DNA from: Hygrophila difformis
Lineage: Eukaryota; Streptophyta; Magnoliopsida; Lamiales; Acanthaceae
Direction of reading: 5' to 3'
NCBI GenBank assembly: GCA_030278955.1
Contig: JAOANR010000003.1
Coordinates: 26,861,227-26,925,226, forward strand
DNA: 64,000 nucleotides
Shown: positions 11,119-22,829 of the stretch, piece after piece
How the letters are laid out: every line of letters starts with the position of its first letter
Numbering within the stretch: the first letter of the stretch is position 1
The notes under the pieces: model-generated
Databases searched by the model: none
The model's input: only the letters and a program-made list of their open reading frames with translations
Told to the model about the DNA's origin: nothing
Program-made: the position numbers and the translations under genes

Positions 11119-14071
11119 TGTAACATCCCGATTAATTAATTCGTAATTAATTTATTAATTATGATTAATTATATAAAACGGGTAATTTGAGAATCAGTAG
11201 TGGGAAAAAGCATTGGATGGCTAAAGAAGAATAATATAGGAGAGGCCAATCCAAGTGGATTCAACAGGGTGCTCAAGAGTATTAAAAAGAATTTGGGCCA
11301 AATTGAAAATAGGGAATTTGCAAGTAAGTCCTTTGACTTTAAATTGGAAAAGTGTTTGAGAAATTGGGCATTCATCTCTTTCCTCCATTCCCGTCAAAAC
11401 CAAGAAGAGAGATTAGGGATTTTGAGAGCTCCAACCGCAGCCATGGAGAAGAGACGAGAACGGGCATGGGTGTTCGAGAAATTGGGGAATCGATTCAAGA
11501 TATTGTGCTCCTTTTCCCTTCCTCTTCTTCTTGCTGGCACATTGGGGATTTGTGGGGCTGTTTTCATTTTGTTAGGGGAGAAATCCGGCGACTCGCTGGA
11601 GGTGAGGAGTCGACGGACTTGTGGGGAAGATGAGGAGAAGATGGTGGTGGCCATGGCGAGGCCGAGGCTTCGCCTCCGGCTGGTGTTGACGCCACAACGC
11701 ACGGTGGCGCTGTGGCAGGGGTGCGACGCACAGTTGTGCGTCGCGGTGGGGCTGCCGGGCGGCAGCCGGCCTGTCGCAGGCGCGGTGGTGGTGTTGGTGG
11801 TCCGATGGTGGTGGTGGATGAGTGATGGTGGTGGTGACAGTGTGTTGGTGGTGTTGAGTTTTGGATTTCTTTTTCTTGTTTAATCATTCTTTGGTATTGT
11901 TGGGTGTATTGAATTCTTTGATTAATTAGTGGAATGTGAATTTATGAGGTTTTGGAGATTTCTATTAGAATAGACATTTGACTTGGTTGTTTTAATTGGG
12001 ATAAATTGTTAGATTGTTATGAACTTGGTTAGATTGTGAATTTGGGGATTCTTGGTTTTAATGTGTTAATGGGTAAATCTTTGTATAACTTTAATTGGGA
12101 TTGTTGAGTCGATAAAATTTAGGTATTTGGGGATTATGTGTTGCAATTATTGAATATGGTTGTGTTGGGCAATTCTTGAATGAGCAAGATGGTGATTTTG
12201 ATATGTTAGATTGAATTGTTGGCAAGGACTTGATTTGATAATTCATGGAATCATGGTTTGATTTTATAGTTGGAATCTTAACTTAAATGGGAAATTATTA
12301 TTGCTGATTGAATCTTGACTTGTTAGCCTAATATTCTTGAATTGTTAAAATGAGTTAGTGTAGAAATATGATTTAGATGGATTTAATTTTTTATGGACCC
12401 AAGTGTGCTACATGATGAATATGTTCTTGTTAAAAGTATTTTGTGAATTAGTTAATACTTTACTCAATTATTTAATTTGTTGGGTTCTTATGTATGTGGA
12501 CTCTTTATATATTGGATTAAATAAAATGGAGCATGTTGAATATTTGAGATATGTAGTTGTAGAATTAAATGAGAAATTGTTATTAGTGTTGATTCTTGAA
12601 CTTGTAGCTTATTATTCTTGAGAAGTGTATATGGATTTGTGATCTTGTTCTTTTTGTTATTGGGAGTTGTTCGTGGATTAATTGGTGTAGTGTTGGATGG
12701 TTGATTTTTGTGAGAATGAAGAAAGGTGTTGAAGGTGAATGTTGGAGAAGGTGGTTGGGGATGAATGTTGGTTTTGGAGGAAGGAAGGGACTAATGTGTT
12801 GTTATTGTTATGGGAATTATTTTAATTCTTATGATAATATTTTTGTATAGGGATCAATCTTGAAGTCTTGGGAGATTGAAGACAAACAAAGGAAGCTTTG
12901 AAGATTCGTAATAAGGCAAGGTTAGGGAGTTAGGCCGAGATGACTAACTAGTATTGATTTATAAATCGTATAACTCTTGGCATGTTAACCTAGACGTTTA
13001 GGATGTGATCCTAATTAGGTTGTGCTTTAGATGTAGGGGCGTCTATGACTAGACGGTTTCCCTATGAAGTGATTAACTGTTAAGGTGGATTGTGACGTAG
13101 ATATACGATGAACTTAGACATTTCTTAAGAACGTTATGAAATGCCTTAGAATCTCAATGTGCGATTATTGTGAAGTTATCTTATTATGAGATTGGAATGA
13201 AATTGAATTGGAACTGAGTTCTATTTCTGAAATTGATTTGGGACTAGTTCCCTTATGTGTTGACTTTGGGACGTGTTCCCTGACTTTGAGATTTATTCTC
13301 TGGCTTTGAGACGAGTTCCCTGGATTTGGGATTTATTCCCTGGACTGGATTTGGGCTGCAACCCTTATCTATTTGATTCGAGACGAGTTCTCTTATCTGG
13401 AACCATGGACTAGGATGCGCATTAGGATTTTATTTATTCATTTAGGATAGATGGGCACTTAGGACCTAACATTTCATCTCATCATTCATCATGCATAGTG
13501 ATTGCAGTGCATCTTGTGATTGAAGCACCGGTATGAGACGGTGTGATGTTTAAATACTGTATTTAATTCATGTTGTTAATATATTTATATTGATATTATG
13601 TCATTTAACTCTCGTACTGTCTAATCTACTTATTACTGCTATTACCTTGCCAGTACATTGTATTGACACCTTGTTGTTGTCTGTTTTATAGATCTTCCTA
13701 CGGATAGCGCAGAGCACAATGGTGGGGGTTCGGGTTGAGCGGACTACCTAGGCTGCACCCATTATATTTATTGTTTAAAATAAATATTATATGCTCTTGC
13801 CTGATCTTTGATGAGAATATTTGTGTATTCCTTAAATGTGATCAGTGTCACATATGATTTATCTATTGGGTATTTCTGGCATTGGATTTGTGATCATGTC
13901 GTTGTTTCATTTCAGGGCTTGAAGCCCGGATATGCCATGTTATGTTCTTGGGAATATATATTGTTTTATTGGCATTTTATACCGTGATATATGTTTCTGT
14001 TTATACCTCGTTTCATATTGGCTGTCTAAGCTGAGTGATCAACAGTTTAGAACAGTTAATATGGCAGTGAC
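11119..14071 (+). repeat. Left arm of the giant inverted repeat
   Basis: The arm contains a GC-rich, coding-like stretch (11440-11880) whose frames differ from the mirror copy through small indels, so no protein is conserved. From 12200 to 12650 it is AT-rich. Between 13240 and 13390 it has a degenerate ~22-25 bp repeat built around GGGACGAGTTCCCT, mirrored at 14770-14900. Such repeats are common in long gypsy LTRs. Confidence 0.75.
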
Positions 14072-17000
14072 GTCACGAAAATGGTTTTAAATTGTTGATC
14101 ACTCATCTTAGACAGCCAATACGAAGCTTGGTATAAACAGAAATATATATCACAGTATCAAATGTCAATAAAATAATATATATATTCCCAGAAGCATAAC
14201 ATGGCATATCCGGGTTTCAAGCCCTAAAATGAAACAACGACATGCTCACAAATCCAATGCCAGAAATACCCGATAGATAAATCATATGTGACACTGATCA
14301 CATTTAAGGAATACACAAATATTCTCATCAAAGATCAGGCAAGAGCATATAATATTCATTCTAAATAATAAATATAATGGATGCAGCCTAGCTAGTACGC
14401 TCAACCCGAACCCCCATCATCGTGCTCTGTGCTATCCGTAGGAAGATCTATAAAATAGACAACAACAACAAGGTGTCAGTACAATGTACTGGCAAAGTAA
14501 TAGCAGTAATAAGTAGATTAGACAGTACGAGAGTTAAATGACATAATATCAATATAAATATATTAACAACATGAACGAAATACAGTATTTAAACATCACA
14601 CCGTCCCATACCGGTGCTTCAATCACAAGATGCACTGCAATCACTATGCATGATGAATGATGAGATGAAATGTTATGTCCTAAGTGCCTGTCTATCCTAA
14701 ATGAATAAATAAAATCCTAATGCGCATCCTAGTCCATGGTTCCAGATAAGAGAACTCGTCTCGAATCAAATAGATAAGGGTTGTAGCCTAAATCCAGTCC
14801 AGGGAATAAATCCCAAATCCAGGGAACTCGTCCCAAAGCCAGAGAATAAATCTCAAAGTCAGGGAACACGTCCCAAAGCCAACACATGAGGGAACTAGTC
14901 CCAAATCAATTTCAGAAATAGAACTCAGTTCCAATCTCATAATAAGATAACTTCACAATAATCGCACATTGAGATTGTAAGGCATTTCATAAAGTTCTCA
15001 AGAAGCGTCTAAGTTCATCGTATATCTATGTCACAATCCACCAACGGTTAATCACTTCCTAGGGAAACAGTCTAGTCATAGACGCCCCTACATCTAAAGC
15101 ACAACCTAATTAGGATCACATTCTAAACGTCTAGGTTAACATGCCAAGAGTTATACGATTTATAAATCAACACTAGTTAGTCATCTCGGCCTAACTCCCT
15201 AATCTACAGATTACTAACTAAACATTGCCTTATTACGAATCTTCAAAGCTTCCTTTGTTTGTCTTCAATCTCCCAAGACTTCATGATTGATCCCTATACA
15301 AAAATATTATCATAAGAATTAAAATAATTCCCACAACAATAACAACACACTAGTCCCTTCCTTCCTCCAAAACCAACATTCATCCCCAACCACCTTCTCC
15401 AACATTCACCTTCAACACCTTTCTTTATTCTCACAAAAATCAACCATCCAACACTACACTAATTAATCCACGAACAACTCCCACAAAAAGAACAAGATCA
15501 CAAATCCATATACACTTCTCAAGAATAATACACTTCTCAAGAATAATAAGCTACAAGTTCTCCTCAAAAAAAAAAAAAAAAAAGCTACAAGTTCAAGAAT
15601 CAACACTAATAACAATTTCTCATTTAATTCTACAACTACATTTCTCAAATATTCAACATGCTCCATTTTATTTAATCCAATATATAAAGAGCCCACATAG
15701 ATATGAACCCAACAACTTAAATAATTGAGTAAAGTATTAACTAATTCATAGAATACCTTTAACAAGCTAAGAACATATTCATCATGTAGCACACTTGAGT
15801 CCATAACAAATTAAATCCATCTAAATCATATTTCTACACTAACCCATTTTAACAATTCAAGAATATTAGGCTAACAAGCCAAGATTCAATCAGCAATAAT
15901 AATTTTCCATTTAAGTTAAGATTCCAACTATAAAATCAAACTATGATTCCATGAATTATCAAATCAAGTCCTTGCCAACAATTCAATCTAATATATCAAA
16001 ATCACTATCTTGCTCATTCAAGAATTGCCCAACACAACCATATTCAATAACTGCAACACATAATCCCCAAATACCTAAATTTAATCGACTCAACAATCTC
16101 AATTAAAGTTATACAAATATTTACCCATTAACACATTAAAACCAAGAATCCCCAAATTCACAATCTAATCAAGTTCATAACAATCTAACAATTTATCCCC
16201 ATTAAAACAACCAAGTCAAATGTCTATTCTAATAGAAATCTCCAAAACCTCATAAATCCACATTCCACTAATTAATCAAAGAATTCAATACACCCAACAA
16301 TTACCAAAGAATGATTAAACAAGAAAAAGAAATCCAAAACTCAACACCATCAACACACTGTCACCACCACCATCACTCATCCACCACCAACATCGGACCA
16401 CCAACACCACCACCGCGCCGGCGGCCGCCAGGGCGGCTGCCCCACCGCGACGCACACCTGTGCGTCGCACCCCCTGCCACAGCGCCACCGTGCGCTTTGG
16501 CGTTAACACCAGCCGGAGGCGGAGCCTCTGGCCTCGCCATGGCCACCACCATCTTCTCCTTATCTTCCCCACAACTTCGTCGACTCCTTACCTCCGGCGA
16601 GTCGCCGGATTTCTCCCCTAACAAAATGAAAACAGCCCCACAAATCCCCACTGTGCGAGCAAGAAGAAGAGGAAGGGAAAATGAGCACAATACCTTGAAT
16701 CGATTCCCCAATTTCTCGAACACCCATGCTCGTTCTCATCTCTTCCCCGTGGCTGCGGTTGGAGCTCTCAAAATCCCTAATCTCTGTTCTTGGTTTTGAC
16801 GGGAATGGGGAAAGAGAGGAATGCCCAATTTCTCAAACACTTTTCCAATTTAAATCAAGGGACTTACTTGCAAATTCCCTATTTTCAATTTGGCCCAAAT
16901 TCTTTTTAATACTCTTAAGCACCCCTTGTTGAATCCACTTGGATTGGCCTCTCCTCTATTATTCTTCTTTAGCCATCCAATGCTTTATCCTACTACTGAT

Positions 17001-17074
17001 TCTCAAATTACCCATTTTATATAATTAATCATAATTAATAAGTTAATTACGAATTAATTAATCGGGATGTTACA
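14072..17074 (-). repeat. Right arm of the giant inverted repeat
   Basis: This is the reverse complement of the left arm with a few percent divergence. Differences include a duplicated AGAATAATA stretch plus a poly-A insertion at 15530-15590, and several indels in the GC-rich block (16400-16600). Confidence 0.75.
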
Positions 17075-17079
17075 ATTAC
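17075..17079. repeat. Target-site duplication, right copy (ATTAC)
   Basis: This matches 11114-11118 and supports insertion of the two arms as one unit. Confidence 0.7.
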
Positions 17080-17224
17080 TCATTTCGCTTAGTTCTATAA
17101 TATATATTTTTAAAATTTTTACTTCTCTATATTTTAAATATTAGTAGTTGTTGAGCATATCCATTGGATTGTATCAGACTATGCAAATTTTGCAATAAAA
17201 GGCCTCGGCCCCATCTTCCCTGGG

Positions 17225-17425
17225 AAAAATTTAAAGTTGGGGATGAGGACTTGACCTAATGGTAAGTCCCCTGAATCCCAACCTTTAGGTTGGGGATTCG
17301 ATTCCCCATACGGCCCCCATTCCCTCACTTTTGTCGCTTTCTAATTTGTACGGCATGAACTCCCACTATAATTTCCTAGCCTGTATAAGTTGTTTTGAAA
17401 ATAAAAATAAAAATAAATTAAATTT
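17225..17425 (+). mobile_element. tRNA-derived SINE
   Basis: A pol III A-box-like ACCTAATGGTAAG (near 17255) and a B-box GGATTCGATTCC (near 17298) are followed by CATGAACTCCCACTA and an A-rich tail of AAAAT units. Two related copies on the minus strand (29850-30012 and 58548-58710) share the B-box and the GGGAGTCC/GGAGCCCAT block. It is a family of tRNA-related SINEs whose name I cannot assign. Confidence 0.6.
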
Positions 17426-18131
17426 AAACATAAATAAAACATATACTTAAAAAAGTAAAAGGGAAAAAAAAAGAAAAAGAAAACGAGAGAATAGCGTTGC
17501 TACAGTGACACTGTATTTGTAAAGGAGCACTTTTCACTTTCGTCAAAATAAAGACCCCATCTAGCGTTTGATGTACACGTTGGAGAGTGTTATCGCATAA
17601 AATTGGATAACAACAAAGAATACGCATTTTTCATGCTAATATAATAGAATTTGAATAAACTATTTCGTTGGATTGCGCCTTCAAAAAATTTAAGAAAACG
17701 ATGAACAAGAACTGCCCACTGTCGATTAGAAGAACTATTTTCTAACAACAAAGAGCTACCAACTACGAACTACGCTACTGCTAAAACTAAGATAAAATAA
17801 AGAGCAGCTTTTGCGGTGGTGTTGACTGTCTCTATCGCTTCTGAGTTGCCTGGCATTTATAGATGGCCAAGTAACCGCTTTTAGGAGAATTATCAATCCC
17901 ATGACTCTTAGCTTTGAACTGCTCCATATGGTTACCCTGGCCCAATAGTTCTTGCCCATTCAACCGCCTAATAGTGACATGTTAGTTCTATGCCCAGAGG
18001 TCCATTGTGTCTTCAATTTTTGTACCATTTTTGTTTCCATGGCTTGGCACTGCTCATAGGCTACCATCTCATTATACTTTATTTCCATCATTTGGCACTC
18101 ATGGTCTTATTTCTATGCTTCAGTTGGCATG
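17426..18131. other. Intergenic, no gene seen
   Basis: A stretch of mixed composition with only short frames of about 65 codons. No repeat or coding similarity was recognised. Confidence 0.4.
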
Positions 18132-18510
18132 GTACGTACAATCTTTTTCACTTGGCGTGGCTCATGAGTTCATTTTTAGTATAGAACAATGTTAGCGGGT
18201 ACCTTGTCAGAACAACTCATTTTTTTATTTAATTTTTTTAGCAACCAATTTAATTTTTTTTTTGGTGATAACATAGAGCAAGTTATCTTTATTTTGCTGT
18301 TTTCACTCAAAATAGTGTTGTTGGAGAAGCTCTTAGGTTTTAGGGTTCAAGCACTGTGGTGAGAAATTGAGGAAGATGAGAGGGGTAGCGCGCGAGTGAG
18401 CGAGGACCAGCGGGATGGACAGGGCAACCACGACGAGCAGACGTGACAGTGTGCTGGGAGTGGACTGTTGGTGGATGAAGGCGGCGGCAGTCGCGAGCGG
18501 AGTGTGAGGA
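18132..18510 (+). repeat. Direct duplication, copy 1
   Basis: It matches 19113-19590 in order: GTACGTAC, GGCGTGGCTCATGAGTTC, AGCGGGTACCTTGTCAG, then the GC-rich segment with GTAGCGCGCGAGTGAGCG. The copies are about 980 bp apart. The GC-rich half may be the first exon or promoter of a former gene; no protein is recognised on either strand. Confidence 0.8.
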
Positions 18511-18647
18511 GGGTTTTTTTGAACTGATTGCGATGAATGGGTGGGTGGTGGGGGAAGGGGGGGAAATATATTCCATGCACTCATGAGAATAAATGCAGAC
18601 GTAATGACAAAGCGGTTGGCTTCCCAAGGCTTGACTCGGTCAATAAT

Positions 18648-18840
18648 TCTTGGTCCGCGCATAAAAATTGCCGGAGCTTACGAATTAGCAGACCAAATCG
18701 CTTTGGGGTCGGCCACTTGGTCCGCCCATTATTAAATGGGCGAGTCTAGCGTCCTCGCGGACCAAGAGGTTTGTTGTTGCTTGGTCCGCGAGGACGCTAG
18801 GTCCGGCTATTTATTAATGCACAGACCAAGCTTAATATTC
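18648..18840. mobile_element. Foldback (MITE-like) element with nested hairpins
   Basis: A perfect 21-bp stem (arms 18746-18766 and 18780-18800, 13-nt loop) carries CCTCGCGGACCAAG and its complement. A smaller GCCCAT/ATGGGC hairpin lies beside it, and the outer ends CTTGGTCCGCGC and GCACAGACCAAG are also complementary. The size and architecture fit a MITE. The target duplication is not clear. Confidence 0.55.
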
Positions 18841-18889
18841 CAAGTCAAACAGTCCTAGTTAATATCATTTAGGATAATCTTTGATCAAG

Positions 18890-18942
18890 CTTGGCCCGGG
18901 TATTTTATTTGGCCCGGATCCGGTCCAAGAGTCCGGGCCAAG
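18890..18942. repeat. Short inverted repeat
   Basis: CTTGGCCCGG (18890-18899) pairs with CCGGGCCAAG (18933-18942), and a CCGGATCCGG palindrome lies between them. It may be a hairpin or the end of another small foldback element. Confidence 0.5.
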
Positions 18943-19112
18943 ATGCTTTCCGTCTTTTTGGGGTAAAAAACTAAACTGTATAAAGTGGCAGGCAAAAAAG
19001 TTACTGTCAATCTCTGACCGGCCACAGTCATCATTCACCCTTCCAAAAATGTGTTTGAAAATTAATTTTTTTTCAAAAATGTGTTTGGATCCGAGAGTAG
19101 GAACCCTACCGG

Positions 19113-19236
19113 GTACGTACCATCTTTTGTTCACATTACTGGCGTGGCTCATGAGTTCATTTTTAGTATAGAACAATGTTAGCGGGTACCTTGTCAGAAC
19201 AACTTATTTATGTACTTTTTTAGCAACCAATTTAAA

Positions 19237-19287
<51 letters not shown>

Positions 19288-19590
19288 GTATTATTTCCTT
19301 TTTTTTTTTTTTTTTTTTTTTGTTTTGTTGTCGTTGTTGTGATAACACAGAGCAATTTATCTTTATTTTGCTGTTTTCCGTCAAAATAGAGTGTTGTTGG
19401 AGAAGCTCTTAGGTTTCTAGGGTTCAAGCACGGTGATGGTGAGAAATTGAGGAAGATGAGAGGGGTAGCGCGCGAGTGAGCGAGGACCAGCGGGGTGGAC
19501 AGGGCAACCATGGCGAGCAGACGTGACAGTGTGCTGGGAGTGGACTGTTGGTGGATGAAGGCGGCGGCAGTCGCGAGCGGAGCGTGAGGA
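19113..19590 (+). repeat. Direct duplication, copy 2
   Basis: This is the second copy of 18132-18510. It is longer because an (ATT)n microsatellite (19236-19286) and a poly-T run (about 19299-19321) have expanded inside it. Confidence 0.8.
19236..19321. repeat. (ATT)n microsatellite and poly-T run
   Basis: About 17 ATT units are followed after a short gap by roughly 23 T residues, inside duplication copy 2. Confidence 0.95.
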
Positions 19591-20148
19591 GAACGTGACC
19601 AAGCAGAGCAGCGAGAAGCAGACGTGAACCATGGTGTGAGGGGAACGAGGCCATGGCGAGATGTGAGTTGGCGAGATCGAGATGGAGGTATGTTAACTAT
19701 TCTTCCCATTTGCTTTTAATTTTAAAATTTGTCAGTTTTGATATGGAATATTGATTTAATTCGTCTTTCATAGTTATGGAAGACCCGAAACACCTTTTCA
19801 TTGTCTTCTTTGTCTGTAACTATACTTAAAACATATAGCAGCTTTCTCTATGTTGATGCATTTTTTATGAGTTGAATAGTTGATGCATTTAAGTTGGCGT
19901 TAGTTATCTGTGTGTGAGATTATATAAACCTGCAATTTTGTTATAGTTTGTTAGGGATTGCTTTTCAACAGGGTGGCTCCTGGTTACTCGAGGCAGCTGC
20001 TGGCCTGCTGCAATGATGCTCATTGAATGCTTTCCTTTTTAACATAGATGGATCTCAGAACTTTGCTCATCTTGTCAATCATCTGCCAGAATTGGAGTTA
20101 CACAGTCTCTCGATGATATGGCTACTCTATTTAGTCATATCTGAAAAC

Positions 20149-20972
20149 TTGCCAGATGCTCCTCAACTGGATGTTGTTTTTGTTCATGGTCTTTCTGGAT
20201 GTCCCTTCAAATCTTGGCAGTTATCTGAGGATAAGTTATCAACAAAGTTGGGCTTTATTGAGAAAATTGATGAGGAAGATGGGAAACAAGGAACTTTTGG
20301 CCTGGCGTGGAGAATCCCGTGAAGCTGACTTTCCTCATGCCTGCATATTCAGTGTCAAATAAAAGGTTCGCTTGACAAAAATGATTTGCACTATAGTATT
20401 GATTTCAGATTTCTTTATTATTTAACTTTTCTTTGAAGTTTTTTGCAGCAAGCTTTGAACTAAGAAGCTACAACTTTGGGAAATTTCTGAGTGAATGTGT
20501 ACCTTTTCTACTAGTAATCTAAATGCTGAACTGTTGCACCTTGCAGCCAAATCTTACACAGTGGCCTGGAGCAAGTCTTCCTCTACAAGTTAGTGATTCC
20601 TATTTTCCTTTAATAATTGGTAATTTTGTGTGAATCTGTTTTGGACTACAACCTGTTCAATCCTTAGTTTATCCTGGTCTTCAATTATATTTTATCATCC
20701 CCTCTCATTAGCACTTCCATGTTAGTACTCCTTCCGACCGAAAGTCCATGAAAAATATTAGTACTTCGCAACAAATTCAAACTTGCATGAATTAGAGGTA
20801 GGGAAAGTGTGCATTTCCAACATTAGGTTATGAATGAATACCAACATGTATTTACAAGTTTATGTAACCCATGGTATCAAGCAGAGAAAATGTTCTTCTG
20901 TTCTGCTGTTATCCGAACTCATTGCTGCCGAGATGGGATCATCGACCAGTTGTTTTTGTCACACACAGGTAA
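20149..20972 (+). pseudogene. SERAC1-like alpha/beta-hydrolase pseudogene, exon fragments
   Basis: Three exon remnants appear in order. At 20149-20345 the frame reads DAPQLDVVFVHGLSG and continues through SWQLSEDK and EKIDEEDGKQGTF, the conserved start of the plant SERAC1-like hydrolase domain. At 20547-20590 NLTQWPGASLPLQ is readable. At 20900-20972 LIAAEMG is followed in another frame by RPVVFVTH, the segment before the nucleophile elbow. There is a frameshift after KQGTF, a stop replaces an expected Tyr near 20361, and a further frame change falls in the third piece. The exons are separated by intron-like DNA, so this is a duplicated genomic fragment and not a retrocopy. The catalytic Ser region and all downstream parts are missing. 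SERAC1 family members are lipid-related serine hydrolases; the pseudogene cannot make one. Confidence 0.75.
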
Positions 20973-22516
20973 GAGTACGTCTTCATTCTGCACTTTTCAC
21001 AATTCTGGAAGTAAAGTATTTCATGTACTATAATATGTTTCAATAACAGATAAAATCTAGTAAGTCTCTGATTGCTATTGCTTAAAGAAGATTCCCTTTG
21101 CTTCAAGATATAGTACTGGACCTTCACTTTTCAGCAATGTTGGAATGTCTAATGCAATTGTTGAAATGCAAATATGAATTTAAACACGTCATGCTCACAT
21201 GTTGCTTCATGATGTCAATATGAGGAATTAGTTGTTTTTACGAGTTGGCGTCTCTTGAGGAATTCATTCGGGGTATTATGGTTCTTTTTTCACTGCTTGG
21301 GTCATCTTAGGAGCTCTAATTATAGTCATGGTTAGATTAGTTATATGTTGTGTTTATTGATTGAAGTTCTGGCCGCTGTTAGAGTTCTGAGATCTTGAAT
21401 AGCCTCGCTATATTCATGCATGACATTAAGGAATTAGTCACTTTCCTTTGCTCTTTTGTCCTTTTGTTTTGCTTGAGCTATGTAATTCATAGGTTCATAC
21501 CTTACTCTGTTTCTTTAAAACATGGATTTGTTATGAGGGACATGTAGTTGAGTACTTGAGTTTCCAATCAAGTGCTTGGTTTTTATTTGTTCCCGACTAG
21601 CTATCTGGACTTTGATGATGATTTTCATGCCAATTGCCATTATTAGGCTATGGGCGAGGGTCCCCAATATGATTCAAGTGTAACGGTAAGTAGGTAATAA
21701 ATATGAAGAATTAAGGCTATATATAAGAGATGTTGATAGTTTAAGTTACAGCCTCAGTCCTCAAATGTGATTGGGATTCGGTTGTGCCTCATGATTAATG
21801 TCAATATGAGAATATTTTTCAGAAGGGAATATTTTTGATGGATAGATCATTTCAAAGGAATAACTAATTTGTTTGTGTACAAAGGATTTCTAGTAGCGCA
21901 TCTGGCTGAGTAGGCAGTGAGAGTTCCTAATGCATATAAGAAAATGTGATGACTGTGTGGTGTCCAAACATGGAGTGATGACTGATGAGTAATTTAGCTA
22001 TGGCTTTTGTAATGTGGGATAATCTTGCGACTGCATCAAATTTTGCATGAATCTTTTGTGATGCATCCTTCGGTTCCGGCATTAACTCAATTACTGTCAT
22101 GACATGGATTACGAACAACTATGATTGGTTTGATATTTATGAACTAAATACTAATTTGGTCAGAAGGTTGGAAACTCGAAAATCTGTGTTATGATATTAC
22201 TGAAGTCTGAAGATACATACGAATTTGTAGGATTGACAATAGTTATCTTGTCCAGCATATGATACCGTTACTTGAAGAATGATGGTTATGTTACTATTGT
22301 GTTTGGGGCATTTGAATACCATTTGACATCTTACAAAAATACCTAGGTCTGGGAGTTTGTCTAAAATTGTTATTGTTTCTGAATTCCACTTTCTGCTCGT
22401 GTGGGAACATCATGATAGGATGTTTTTAAAGCAAAAATTGAGCTTATTTATCCAGGTACACTACTGTTACTACTATACTCCAACATTTTTTCTCTTTTAT
22501 TCACTTGACTTTGCAG
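20973..22516. other. Intron-like or intergenic DNA between gene fragments
   Basis: AT-rich, with no open frame of note. A Stowaway-type end (TACTCCTTCCGACCG) lies upstream near 20728. No coding match was seen between the SERAC1-like and the isopropylmalate synthase fragments. Confidence 0.4.
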
Positions 22517-22808
22517 CTAGGATATGATATTCATGGAGAAGAAGTTGACAATCTTTCTAAGCGCTTTAAAGATGCGGCTGGAAATAAGAAGGTATTTTCA
22601 AAATTCTGTTCTGTGTATAGAATGTTGCTGACTTCCACCAAGTGATTGAGCTGATATTAAAATATGCATTAGATAAAATATGCTTTATACTACTATACTG
22701 ATGTTTTTTAGTTCCAGATTATTACTGATGATGACCTAGGTTTTTGATTTCAGATGAAGTCTTCTAGCCACAAGTTGTACGGAAGCTTGAAGATGTGCAA
22801 GAATGTGA
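22517..22808 (+). pseudogene. IPMS: 2-isopropylmalate synthase pseudogene fragment
   Basis: An exon with an AG acceptor and GT donor (22517-22591) reads LGYDIHGEEVDNLSKRFKDA, like the linker of plant 2-isopropylmalate synthase before the C-terminal regulatory domain. The next piece starts after CAG at 22718 and reads ITDDDL, then, after a frame disturbance, DEVF-stop-PQVVRKLEDVQ, which corresponds to the family's DEVFQPxVVWKLEDVQ stretch. A TAG replaces the expected Gln codon. IPMS commits 2-oxoisovalerate and acetyl-CoA to leucine synthesis in plastids. Only two small exons remain here, so the fragment is dead. Retained introns indicate a genomic duplication. Confidence 0.75.
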
Positions 22809-22829
22809 CTTATTTTTCATTGTTGAACT

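Larger units (their letters stand above)
11119..17074. mobile_element. Giant LTR-like inverted repeat with 5-bp target duplication
   Basis: 11119 onward (TGTAACATCCCG) is the reverse complement of the sequence ending at 17074 (CGGGATGTTACA). The match continues along both arms, about 2.95 and 3.0 kb, to an axis at the self-complementary GTGACGTCAC (14067-14076). The whole unit starts TG, ends CA, and is flanked on both sides by ATTAC. In the outermost ~325 bp I count about nine substitutions plus a few 1-2 bp indels, near 97% identity. The start sequence and tract style resemble long LTRs of Tekay/Del-type chromoviruses. No gag-pol is present. A foldback DNA transposon is the main alternative, but 5-bp duplications with TG...CA ends fit a retroviral-type integrase better. 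Confidence 0.75.

Noticed and set aside
11200..11887. 227-codon frame, possible gene in the left palindrome arm
   Set aside because: The mirror arm carries indels that break the frame, and the peptide is GC-driven Val/Gly/Arg low complexity.
14067..14076. Palindrome as a pure sequencing artefact at GTGACGTCAC
   Set aside because: The arms differ by several percent and by different indels, and a 5-bp duplication flanks the outer ends.
16311..16799. 162-codon frame in the right palindrome arm
   Set aside because: Antisense shadow of the same GC-rich LTR segment.
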